Shown one piece after another: positions 1-9,849 of a stretch of 64,000 bases of DNA. Every line of letters starts with the position of its first letter. The first letter of the stretch is position 1. The DNA lies in NCBI GenBank assembly GCA_039881045.1, contig JAYWVB010000018.1:372001-436000 (forward strand), read 5' to 3'. The position numbers and the translations under genes were made by a program. The stretch comes from Chaetomium olivaceum (taxonomy: Eukaryota; Ascomycota; Sordariomycetes; Sordariales; Chaetomiaceae). The notes beneath the pieces are model-generated. The model ran no database searches. It saw nothing but the letters and a program-made list of their open reading frames with translations, and was not told the DNA's origin.

Positions 1-595
1 ATTATGATCTGTATCCATATACGGAAAATGAAAGCGGTAATAGTCGCACATCTGTGCTGGGTGTACACCATCTAAGGTTCAAAGACTTGGTGCATTCGGT
101 ACAGATCACATACGCTGGGATAGCTACCACGGCCCACAAACAATGCAGCGTTAGGGACAGTTCCGGTGGATAAGGAGCCAGGTCTTTAAGCTGCAAGCTG
201 TATCCATGTTAGATTGCTAGACCGAAGCCTCCCAAAGAAGTTTGGTCTCGAGCCTGAGAATTTTGGATTGGGCAACGGGTCCCAACGGAGCGAACATACG
301 GCCCTGGTACGCCATCATACTTCTCAAACTCGTAGTAATGTGCTAAGCTATTTTTATGTGTAGGTGACCCAAACAATTTACTAGACATATTTTTACTAGC
401 CTAAGGTCTTGCACGACTATATTGTCGTTTACGTGTCGTGTTTCCTGAGCACCGCTGGCTTTTTTAAAATATACGACAAAGCCTTGGCGCTCCATTTGCT
501 AGTGAAATCATCTCCCAAAATAGCCCTCAGCTTGTTTATGCCCAACGCGATCCCTTTCTCTCAGCAACCACCATCAAATATATATTGATCTCGGC
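1..595. other. Intergenic, no gene seen
   Basis: No coding stretch, RNA gene or repeat could be supported here. An AT-rich TATATAT stretch lies at about 577-585, only some 10 bases before the ATG of the next gene, too close for a usual core promoter of that start. Confidence 0.5.
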
Positions 596-2021
596 ATGCC
601 GGCCTCTCCCATACCCGAGCAAGCGCTCGTGACTCTTGACGAGTACATCGATCTCTGCGCCAACCTCCACAATACCCTGCTCGCCAAATCCATCCCCTCA
701 ACTTTGCCGCCACCAGCTACTTCAACCGATCTCCCCCAGCGTTACGAATCCTTCCGCGCCAATGGCCACTTCAACATCCACGACCCATACATCTCGCCTT
801 CTCTTGATCCTCTTTCGCCTCTTGCCAGGCTACTATCTCTGCTAAAAATCACCATACCTCCTGGAATGGACAATGGGGTCCCTTTAACGCCCCCCCTCTA
901 CCAGCCTATACCACGGTTGTTCTTTCCCGCCCTCTACGGTAACAACCTCAATGAAGCCGACTCCCCATTTCTGCTACTATACCCCCAGCGTCTCCTTTCC
1001 GATTCCCAATCTCCTGATGAGGGAGGGCTCTTTGTGGACCTCTACGACCTCCGCGGGATCTGGCTTGGCGCCCCTCCAGGTCCTGGGAATCTCCCTCCAT
1101 TAGAAAACTGGCTCCCTCTTGACTCCCTCCTCAAATTGGAAATATCCCGCTGGGAATCCGGCCGCTACATCCACGATCCCACGGCACAAGACGGACTCAG
1201 GATCCAAAAATGGATCCCCATCCTTTCCAACACCATTGCCATGACCACCGCCACACCCCATGCCCAACCTGCAAGTCGCAGAAGCCATCAACGAATGGGA
1301 GCGCCTGCTTAACGCGATTGAAGCCAAAATGTCTCCATCAACAGATAAACACAGAACAGAGCCCCTACGCCCCGAAGCGCTACAAGGCCTCCACCTCAGC
1401 ACCTTCGCACAACACTTCCTCGCCCACGCGCGCCGCCCCAAAGCCTGGACATTTGTCGCCCCCGGCATCGGCACCTTCACCTCCGAAGCCAGCCTGCGCG
1501 AGGCCTACGCCTCCGAACTAACTACCGCGTTCCGGCGCACGCTTGAAACATCGGAGGAGGGCGAGGAATGGGTTACGCTGCTACTTCCCAGCGTCGCTGT
1601 TGCCGCCGCAGCCCCTGACGATGTTGGGTCTACGCTAGTTCAGGTGCCGGTTCGGGTCCCGGGGGATGTGGATCGGCATCCGGATGGTGGTATCAACTCG
1701 TTCGACAAGCCTTGGGGTTCGGTAAGGGCGAAGACGGTTAACCGCCGGGCGGGGCTGTATACCTCGTGGGCGGACGAGCGCGACGGAGACTTGGTGCAGC
1801 TGGTGTGTCCGTCGGGGCGGACGAACGCGGGTGTTTTTGCGGGGGCGTGTCCGTGTGGGCCGGATCGGTTGCCGCGGCTGGCGGAGGTATTGGGACATTG
1901 GGCGGCTTTGGTGGAGAATGGGGTGTGGGCTGTTGGGAGCGATGGGGTGGTGGAAGATGCTGCGTGGTGGGATTTAAATGTAGACGCGGCGAATCTGGAC
2001 TGGGACGATGTGGTGGAGTGA
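596..2021 (+). pseudogene. Hypothetical protein, one frameshift near 1257
   Basis: Two long reading frames run on without a gap. The first (596 to about 1255) starts MPASPIPEQALVTL and reads through VDLYDLRGIWLG. The second reads from about 1260 through VAEAINEWERLLNAIEAKM to LDWDDVVE and a stop at 2021. They are one base out of register at the run ACACCCCATG; with one C fewer the frames join as ATP-MPNLQV. No GT...AG intron fits the junction. The joined protein would be about 475 aa, Pro-rich at the start and acidic at the end, with no signal peptide or membrane segment seen. I do not recognise the family. It could also be an intact gene with a C-run sequencing error, or two genes. Confidence 0.6.
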
Positions 2022-2780
2022 AGCATTTAATACCAGATTGCTGCAGTTGATCACGGCTTGCTATGGGGTTGTGGAAAAAGAGAAAGGGTGGTAATTCAGT
2101 AGCTGGGTTGTTGTTCTCCCAAGAGCAGTAGCAGTCATAGCCATCGTAAATTCACTGATTACAGTGACGGCAGATGCCTAAGAGGACGACAACGGCGGTG
2201 GCGGTCCTGACACAAAACCGTCCCTTAAGAGGCAAGGATTAATAGGGTGTAAGCTATCTGACCATCTGGATAATGGGAGAGGATCTTTATTTTCTTTTCC
2301 TTTTTCTTTTTTGGCGTTCTGTTGCGTTTGCGATCCCGTTACTACTGTGATCTGAGGTCTCGAACCTCAGGGGATCAACGTTAGTGAGTTTGTGGAACCC
2401 CCTGCATCGAAGGTTGCATCCACCGCCTCCCTTATGTAACATTGACATCACAACGTTCGACAGCACTCGACGTACGGTGATCTTGTGGGATTGAAAAACC
2501 AAAAGACAGAGCTTGATTACGCAATCGTGACTGAATCGAGGTTGGGCCGCCGCCCACTCCTCGAGTACATGACCCGCAAGACCTCCTGAGCTGTTCGCCG
2601 CCCTCCCCTAGACACATCGCAGTTGACAACAGTTGCTTGTATTGCAGAAGAGAGGGTCGTTCTTTCTAACATGGGTGTTGTGCTCGTGATAAGTTAGCCA
2701 TCGCTCTACCCGGTAGCTCGTTATCACTCACAATAACTCAAAACTTTGCTTTCGCGAACCGGGAGGGGGCTTGTGAACCC
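2022..2780. other. Intergenic
   Basis: Holds the 3' flanks of two converging genes. A perfect 7-bp stem with a 5-nt loop lies at 2352-2370 (CTGAGGT / ACCTCAG) next to a pyrimidine-rich tract; it is not part of a recognisable tRNA. Nothing else is supported. Confidence 0.4.
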
Positions 2781-3113
2781 CTAGTAAGGACCGTCGACAC
2801 ACGCGTAAGCCGCTGCGCCAATGTTACCCCATCCTTCGGCATCGACAAGCCGGCTGCCGTTGTCGTTGTCATTGCAGTGGTATGCGCACCCGGCGTCTGT
2901 GAAAAGTCGGAACGAGTACGAACCAGTCGATCTGACAGAGACAAGGCTTGTCTTGAAGAACTCGGGCAGCTGGCAGCAGTCCTGGTAGGGGCAAGTGAAG
3001 GTTTGACAGGTTCCTGTGAAATCACGGCCGGAGCACCCATAAACGCTCATGGGCGCCTGACCATGAACCAAAACGGCCAGAGAAAGAACCGAAAGAGCCG
3101 CGGGTAGCTTCAT
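2781..3113 (-). CDS. Small secreted cysteine-rich protein, effector-like
   Basis: A 110-aa single-exon protein. Residues 1-19 (MKLPAALSVLSLAVLVHG) form a clear signal peptide with a likely cut after VHG, so the protein should be secreted. The mature part has eight cysteines (GC, TC, TC, DCC, GC, HC, AC), enough for four disulphides. The pattern FxGxC...CC.LP..F...VxSVRS...FRLF resembles the beta/gamma-crystallin-like fold seen in some small fungal secreted proteins; that fold is my inference. A TATA box lies about 70 bases upstream. The frame is intact although the surroundings are repeat-rich, suggesting a live gene. Candidate effector or cell-wall protein; function unknown. Confidence 0.75.
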   Translation of the reverse strand: MKLPAALSVLSLAVLVHGQAPMSVYGCSGRDFTGTCQTFTCPYQDCCQLPEFFKTSLVSVRSTGSYSFRLFTDAGCAYHCNDNDNGSRLVDAEGWGNIGAAAYACVDGPY

Positions 3114-3182
3114 GTTGGATATGTCGGATGTTTGTTGGATGGGGAATTGAATCGAGTAAAATTGAGCAAGAAGCCCCCATCC

Positions 3183-3188
3183 TTTATA
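3183..3188 (-). promoter_or_regulatory. TATA box of the secreted-protein gene
   Basis: Read on the minus strand this is TATAAA within GATATAAAGG, about 70 bases upstream of the ATG at 3113, a usual position for a fungal core promoter. Confidence 0.5.
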
Positions 3189-3194
3189 TCTCCA

Positions 3195-4344
3195 TTTTCC
3201 TGGAACTCAGTGGCGTTGACCACAAATAAGCACGGGTTCATTCGACAAGACTTGTGACACGTTGTATTGGCAGGCACCAATCAAAGAATTGACAACTGGA
3301 AGTTGGCTGTAAGACAAGACTTATTTCAACGGCGGATTAGCAGGGACAGGCCCGCGACACCAAGTCTGTCGACTTGAATCCTATTGGCAGGGACCCTCAC
3401 TCCCAGGCAGCTTTCGACGTTCGGATACATAGTTAGCCTCCAGATCGTCGGGTCCTGTTGCCACAAAGCCCCGCTTCTATGACAGGGTTGTCGGCGTCAG
3501 CGTTCAGCTGACAGGGTGACCGTTCAACCAAAGATCCGATAACTGACCCCGTTTTGGTCCGTCTCGAACCTGAACCAGGGCGAAGTTTGCCGATTTCGAA
3601 GCGGAAGAGCCTTATTCGTCGAGTAGAGCGACGTCTGATGTCAACCTGAAGACCAGGTACACAAACGATCAGCCAACCCGGGATACCTGCGCGAAAAGTG
3701 TCTCAGCTCCGGCGAGGTCGAGGATGGAATCGAGGGCCGGAATCGAGCGGTGTGGTTTGGGAAGGTCGTCATGGCGCGCGCACTACAAATGCCGATCTTG
3801 ATGGTGGTGCTGTGTGAGGCCGTCCCAGGATCAAGTTTGAAACCCCACCTCCTATGCTATCCCTTTTTGTCGCACGATCCGACCATGGGGCTGAATATGG
3901 CCCCCGGCATTTCTGCAAGGCTGCCAAGGAAGGACACTCGCGTTACGGGGCGCGAGGAAGGTTTCTGGGTGTTGCGGCGTTGCCTTCCGTGTCCGAGCAA
4001 GCTGCTGTAGGTTTGGTACCCAGCTGCTGAAATACTGGTCGTACTACACTATAAGGGGTGATGTAAAGTCGGGTAGGTACGAGCATAAGTCCAAGAACGA
4101 CACTGAAGTACAATGATGGAGAAAACATCCTGAGCGAAGCTCCTGAGGACTCGCATTGTGTGAACGTGTTCCTCTAGACTTGCTTTGCCAATTCACGTGA
4201 AGTTCCCTAGTTTAGGGGACCATCGTCTTTGTTGAACCATGGGAAAAGAGATCGTGCCCAGTTTGTGGACTCGGCTGGCGAGTAAGATGTATCACCGTCG
4301 CGGCTTAAGTCACGGTTCGTTCAGGGGACAGAGGCCCGTGTATG
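3195..4344. other. Intergenic, no gene seen
   Basis: About 1.1 kb of mixed-composition DNA. Short open frames (for example 3750-4010) have no recognisable protein features. No repeat or RNA gene was found before the tandem repeats at 4345. Confidence 0.4.
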
Positions 4345-4482
4345 CCTGGAGGAACGTACGAGGAACGAGTACTTCCGAAAGGTTCCTTTGCCTGGAGGAA
4401 CGTACGAGGAACGAGTACTTCCGAAAGGTTCCTTTGCCTGGAGGAACGTACGAGGAACGAGTACTTCCGAAAGGTTCCTTTT
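4345..4482 (+). repeat. Three tandem 46-bp repeats
   Basis: The unit begins CCTGGAGGAACGTACGAGG and recurs at 4345, 4391 and 4437, essentially unchanged. It lies immediately left of the Helitron A boundary. Its core GCCTGGAGGAAC also occurs inside the Helitron near 4674 and, inverted, near the right ends of both Helitrons (about 9310 and 18490), so the array probably derives from Helitron subterminal sequence. Confidence 0.85.
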
Positions 4483-5067
4483 CCGAGAAAAACCATGACC
4501 AGAAAGATGGTATATGCTCCAAGCACGGACCAGTTCCGCCCCATAAAACGCCCCATCAAAAAAGCCGTACCATTTCTCCCTGTATACTGTGAAGTTTTAC
4601 TGTCTCCCTGTATACTGTGAAGTTTTACTGTCATTATCCTAACGGTTGTGGAAGCAGCCATGTTGCTTTGCCTGGAGGAACTTGCCTCTGACGATGAGCG
4701 TCTCGAAGTTGGGGCTTGGCAGTGGTGGTGCACGGACGGTCTGTTAGGGCCTCTCTCGCTGAAATTCAGCTGTGGGGCTGCCCCCGATTCATGAGGGCCA
4801 ATGAGATGGCGTACCCCAAGGCAGGTTCTTTGTTTATTTCCTGCTTGGCTTGGCCGGAGGCGCCGTCTGTCTTCTTTATTCTCTTCCTGCTTGGCTCCGT
4901 CGGAGAGGCCGTTTCCCGTTTCTTGGCTCGTTATTCGCCGGAAACAAAACCAGACACCGTCATGATCACAATGAACCTGCTTTTCGCCCGGAGGCTACAA
5001 AGACGAAAACGTCATTAAGAGATGGTGTATTACACTATAGAAGCAACTCTGAAAAAGACTTTTTGCG

Positions 5068-7343
5068 CTACATTCCGGCCTCGGTCCAGAGGGACGCGTC
5101 CTCTTCGTCGGCGGTTTCAGTACACTGGCCAGATTCGGCCATGGCGTCCCGTTCCCGAAACCACGACTCGTTTCCGCGGTCCTGTTCGAAGCGCCGTCTG
5201 GTTTCCTCACCTCGTCGTTCCAGCTTGAGAATGGCTTCCCTCATGTCTTTGTCGAGCACATTCTTCGGCTCGATAAAGTCGCCACGCGCCGGTTTCCGAA
5301 ACAGATGCAGCCCGTCCCAGCTCTGCGCCCTCGACAGCTGCACGTACAAGCTCATGAAGCTGGGTCGAGTCGCCGTACCGCTGGAGTGGACGCCTTTGAG
5401 GTTGACGAGGACGTTGGAGAACTGCTTGCCTTGGCTCTTCTGATCTGTCATAGCGAAGGCCGGTGTGCAAAGAGGCCCCGTTCGGTGGGTGACCCACCTG
5501 AAACCTGGCTTGCCCCTCCATCTGCCTTCTTTGCCCCGCATTTGGCTCGGGATGGCGACCGTCTTGCTCTTGATCAGGATGGTGCCATTGGGGAGCCCGG
5601 GGATGGCGAGGCCCGCGCTGTCGTCTGACTGAAGGAGGACGGCCACCGGCGGTCCAAGATGAAGAGTCACATCGCTGGCGAGCGCGATGGTGCCGGCGGC
5701 GAGGTCGGGAAAGATGTCGACGGCCTTGAAAGGCGCCCCGTTGACGACCTTTAGCCCGACAAACTGGTTGCGAGTCACCACGACCGGCATGCTTTGGCGT
5801 AGAAGAACAGGCCGGGGGTCGGCAGCTGTGAGTCGTCTCCGTAGCGGAGCACGTGGCATAGGTCCCCCACACTCAATCGCTTCCCCGACTCAGTATCGTG
5901 CTTGGCCACAAAGACTGAGATGTGTTTGCCGTGGGCGCGAGCCCACTGGACACGGCGGCCATGTTGAGGTCCCACCGGTCTTGGTTCAGGGCGTGATGGC
6001 TCGGAGGCCATCTACGAAGGAGGACTTGCGCGACGGTGTATAGAGGCGTGGCATAGCCGCTGGAAGTCCAACTCGGTCTGCTCGCCGTTGCGCAGGCGCC
6101 GGAGGAAGCCCCGCAGCCTTGGACAGCCGGCCGCGCGGACCTGCTCCGGAGGATGACGACGGTTGTGAACTGGAGAAACAGCTTGTGCGCTGCGAGATGC
6201 TTCGCTAGGCTTCCGGTCTCTGTCCGCCGCGGTCCCTAGGCGTTGGCAAGAGCAGGCTGGTCTGCAGGACGGGATCGAACTGGAAGAAGTCGCCGAAGAA
6301 CAGGACCATCGGGATCCCGCCGAACGGACGATGCTGGTCATCTCTGTATGCTTCAGGCGGCTGTCGACTGCCGCGAGTGTGAGACCACCCACCTGGCTGA
6401 TCTCGTCGATAACCAATATGGTCATGTTTTTCCACCGCAGCTTCTCTTCTTCCGAGACGTTCTTGGCTGTCGCGGCCCTGCCCTCGAACGCAATGTTTGC
6501 CGCCGAGTGCAGCGTCACTCCGCCGATAGCGCGGCGCGCACCGCTGGCGCCCGTCAGGAGCAGCGTGTGGAGGCCGTCCTTCAGCCGGAACATGTCCTTG
6601 ATGGCGTGGATGACGCGAGATTTGCCGGTGCCGCCCTCGCCGCCGACGTATTGGAAATGCTGCCGACCCCCTTCTTCCTGCAGCCGTGTGCCGCGCTCGT
6701 CAAGAAACGCTGCCGCAGAGACTGCCATCGACTGGAGCTTGTTCAGGGTCCAGTGCCTTGTGAGCCCCAGGCCACATCGACGTATGTTGCATAACGTCCG
6801 AGCTCGAGCCGCATCTGTCCACCCGGGCCGACCCCTTCTGGAGATCTTTCGCATCCGTGAACGGGCAACCGTGGGCTCCCGTGTGGCTCGCCAGCATGCG
6901 CAGAAGACGGATTCGTTTGCCTGCCCTGGATCTTCGCCGTCACGCTGCTGTCCTCTTTCTTCTGGACCTTCAATACCGCGTCGATCTCCTCGCGGCTGGG
7001 CAATCCCATGCCGCGGAAAGGCGAGTCTTGGAGGTCCTGTAGCATGGTATAGAAATGGCGACCACGCTGGGCCGTTGGTCGTCCTGGCTTGGGTCAACTG
7101 CCCTCGCCTCTTCGTCCAAGCGCCTCAGGCCGAAGTCGCTGTCATATCTTGATCTCGCTACCTCGAACCGCTGAAAGGACATCCAAAAAGGCTTCGTAGT
7201 GGGCCTGTGGATCGATGCCCCCACCATCACCGACGCCGTCATCGTCCCCCTCCCGGTCCTCAAAGTCAAACCCGTCGACGACGTCTTCGTTTTCCTGTTC
7301 TAGCCCTTGCAGCTTTCGGTCAGCACGGGCATCGTTCGCCGAG
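5068..7343 (-). pseudogene. Helitron Pif1-type helicase fragment
   Basis: Minus-strand fragments spread over several frames encode superfamily-1 Pif1-like helicase motifs: Walker A GGEGGTGKSRV (about 6612-6645), Walker B LVIDEISQVGG (about 6395-6425) and the C-terminal motif YVQLSRAQSWDGLHLF (near 5310-5350), followed by a charged C-terminal tail ending at 5068. In the family this domain unwinds DNA during rolling-circle transposition. The fragment lacks the N-terminal Cys-rich and HUH nuclease regions because of the deletion at about 7343, and it has many single-base frameshifts, so it cannot make a working enzyme. Confidence 0.85.
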
Positions 7344-7808
7344 CCCGCTCCAAAGAACTCTCTTCACAATGCACATCAACCAGGATCACAGCCTCCAGGT
7401 TGATTCTTCAAACAGCATCAGTCTCTGTTGTTAGTGTCACATAAGCAAAGACCTACGGATCGTTGCATCTCCGCCCTCGGAACCAAACCTATCGTGTTTG
7501 TGAAGATATCCCGAACACACTCCGTCTGTGTCATCACCTCTCGAGCGAGAATCCTTACCAAGTCTGCCAATTCGATACCTGATATGACGATATGGCTTGC
7601 TAGATTGCGTTTCAGAACCCAGCTTAGTGTCGCGGCGTGTTATATGGAAGGTAAGGTTAGATCGTTGCTAAAAGCAGGAATTGATTTCCCCACAGTGAGT
7701 TCAGCATTTATTCTTCAAGGAACAGCACTCAACATTCTCTGTCCCTCCAGCCTTTCTCCTAGAACTCAATTCTTTATTGATAGAAGCTGGAACGCTACTA
7801 ACGCCGCC

Positions 7809-9210
7809 ATGGCTTCTTCCGTCTCTGCCGTCTACCCGATCCCCCACGGCCAAACAAACGAGACCAGGGACAATCGGTTCGGATCTCATCGTCACCTACC
7901 ACTCCGACTTGGCCCAATGCGACATTCTCCCATCTGGCTCCCGATACACGAGTGCAGGAAACTTCAAGGCCGGGACCTTCCTATCATTCATCCACCCCGC
8001 TTTTATCCAGGAGCTGTACCCGCGCCTCCTGAGTACTAGAGACGAAGAAAGCTCGGGGCTTCCATTGATACTCTCCATGTTCAACACCGAAGCGAGAATA
8101 GCAACGCTGGAAGAGGACTGGGAAGGGAAGTGGTTCAGTATCGTCGCCCGACTTTTCCCAAACAAGCTCACCTTCCAAGGCGTAGGATTCAGCGGGTGGG
8201 AGACAGACGAATTGCAGTCTGTACAGGTGGCACTGGCACTGCCGCGCGATGACGGCTTGACTCCGTACGCGCTATTATTTTGCACTGAAGCAGAACCTGG
8301 CTGCTAACGCTTCCAAGTGTCATCCCCAGCCAGCTCGGTGGTCCTGACGAGACAGCTCTCTGGCCAACCACTTCAGCACATGTATCCTTTGCCGGCCCTG
8401 TCGACCTAGATACCTTCCACATCAAGGAGGGAGTCTGGCCTGAGCCGCTGATCAAGACTTCGGTGTTCGTCAAACTCGGGTCTTACTTGCAGCCGGAGAA
8501 CGACCGCCCTCCTCGCAAAGGCATACACATATGCCATGTCCTCGTTCTCTTCCCCGCCGACCAGCAACCCTGGAAGTCTCTTGCCGGGTGGATGCGGACC
8601 GCCGCAAACCCCTTTACTAAGGGGTCGTGGATCGCATGCAGTGGTCGACTCGTGGGGGTCCTGGACCGCGACCTGATCCGAGGATCTCAGCTGGTCGACT
8701 CCAGCGTTCGAATCCTGGTAATCCTCGCCGACAACTGGGAATTCATTCGGCAGAATTCCTTGTCTACCAACAATACACCCACGTCAAAATCATCGAACCT
8801 TGTCGACAAGTCACCTACGACACCACGCCCAGCTGGCCCCGGAGGAGTCGCAAGCAGAAACCCATTCTCGTCACCAAACCGTGCCCAAAGACCGCCGCAG
8901 CACGCGAAACGACCGAACTAGCAGCCAGCCCTGGAGCACCGGTGGATTCAATCACGGCCGACCCTGCCCCGGTGTTCACAGTTCCATCTTCAGGTATGTA
9001 TCGCCGCCTTCCAGACCCACGGCTCACCTAACTGTTGATCTAGATGGCGATGGCTCGAACGATGGTTCGGACACAGAGGAATTGTTGGACGCTCAACTCG
9101 CTTCGAGTAGCAGTACCTCAACAAAGAAGAGGAAGGAAGCAAGCTCTCCCGAACCGGTCAGAAGCAAGAGATCCACAGCAGGAAGGAAGAAGGCGCGGCT
9201 GTATGACTAA
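7809..9210 (+). pseudogene. Helitron accessory gene copy A, spliced, frameshifted
   Basis: Start chosen at an ATG in a perfect GCCGCCATGG context; an in-frame upstream ATG at 7584, with a 45-nt intron-like insert (7651-7695), is possible. Introns: 8265-8317 (GTACGC...CTAAC...AAG, with an in-frame alternative CAG 12 nt on) and 8994-9043 (GTATGT...CTAAC...TAG). The joined product is about 450 aa, with globular parts (LEEDWEGKWFSIVARLF; FHIKEGVWPEPLIKT; GSWIACSGRLVG) and a Lys/Arg/Ser-rich tail ending KKARLYD. Two frameshifts: a C5 tract at 7841 where C4 keeps frame, and a lost C near 8884. Family not recognised; an OB-fold, ssDNA-binding role is only a guess. Confidence 0.65.
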
Positions 9211-9330
9211 ACCCGACCTTGATTTGATCAAATAGACAATTGCCCTTGCCCTAATATCAATCGCACGAAGGAATTCTGATACCGCTATGGGGGCTACCTG
9301 CACCAGCATGTTCCTCCAGGCTTCCTTTGG

Positions 9331-9349
9331 CGTGCCGCTGCGCGGCACG
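9331..9349. other. Terminal hairpin, Helitron A right end
   Basis: CGTGCCGC and its complement are separated by three bases, ten bases before the A/B junction. Copy B has the equivalent hairpin at 18514-18532 with a different loop, so stem pairing is kept while the loop varies. This supports a structured transposon end. Confidence 0.6.
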
Positions 9350-9409
9350 GTCCCTCTTTTCCGAGAAAAACCATGGCCTGCTCAAGCACGGACCAATTCC
9401 CTGGAGTGA

Positions 9410-9464
9410 CCCATAAAAAACCCATAAAAAACCCATAAAAAACCCATAAAAAACCCATAAAAAA
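9410..9464 (+). repeat. Five tandem 11-bp repeats (CCCATAAAAAA)
   Basis: The unit CCCATAAAAAA repeats five times close to the left end of Helitron B. Helitron A has only single degenerate equivalents near 4540-4560, so the array expanded after the copies split. Confidence 0.85.
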
Positions 9465-9849
9465 AGCCGTGCCATATCTCCCTGTATACTGTGAAGTTTT
9501 ACTGTGATTATCGTAACGATCGTGGAACGAGCCATCTTGTTTTGCGTGGAGGAACTTGCCTCTGACGATGAGCGTCTCGAAGTTGGGCTTGGCAGTGGTG
9601 ATGCACGGACGGTCTGTTGGGGTCTGTCGGCTGTGGGGTTGCCCCGCTTTATAAGAGCCAATGAGATGGCGCAGCCCTAGGCAGCTTCACCGACGACCAC
9701 GAAAGGATGCAAATTACAGGCCAACAAGATGAGAAGGAAACTATCAATTGGAAGTAGCCTGTTCCGCTGGAAAAGAGCTCCAAAACAGAGCAACGGTGGA
9801 GAGCTGTGCTACGATCTGGGCTCGGAAACCCCAGGGTCTCGCCAGAGCG

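Larger units (their letters stand above)
4481..9358 (-). mobile_element. Helitron copy A, internally deleted
   Basis: Bounds are where similarity to copy B starts (TTCCGAGAAAAACCATG) and stops (GGTCCCTCTT). The copy holds the helicase half of a RepHel gene on the minus strand and a spliced accessory gene on plus. Compared with copy B it lacks about 4.4 kb: sequence matching B at about 12,109 joins directly to sequence matching B at about 16,525 (junction near 7343), removing the HUH nuclease and the N-terminal region. It is therefore non-autonomous. A 28-bp tandem duplication lies at about 4576-4631. Exact Helitron ends (TC...CTRR) are not obvious; Helitron2-type ends with hairpins may apply. 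Confidence 0.75.

Noticed and set aside
596..2021. Intron joining the two frames of the first gene
   Set aside because: No GT donor lies in the overlap window that would give a fungal-sized intron and the right frame.
2352..2370. Hairpin resembling a tRNA T arm
   Set aside because: No acceptor, D or anticodon arm at the proper distances.
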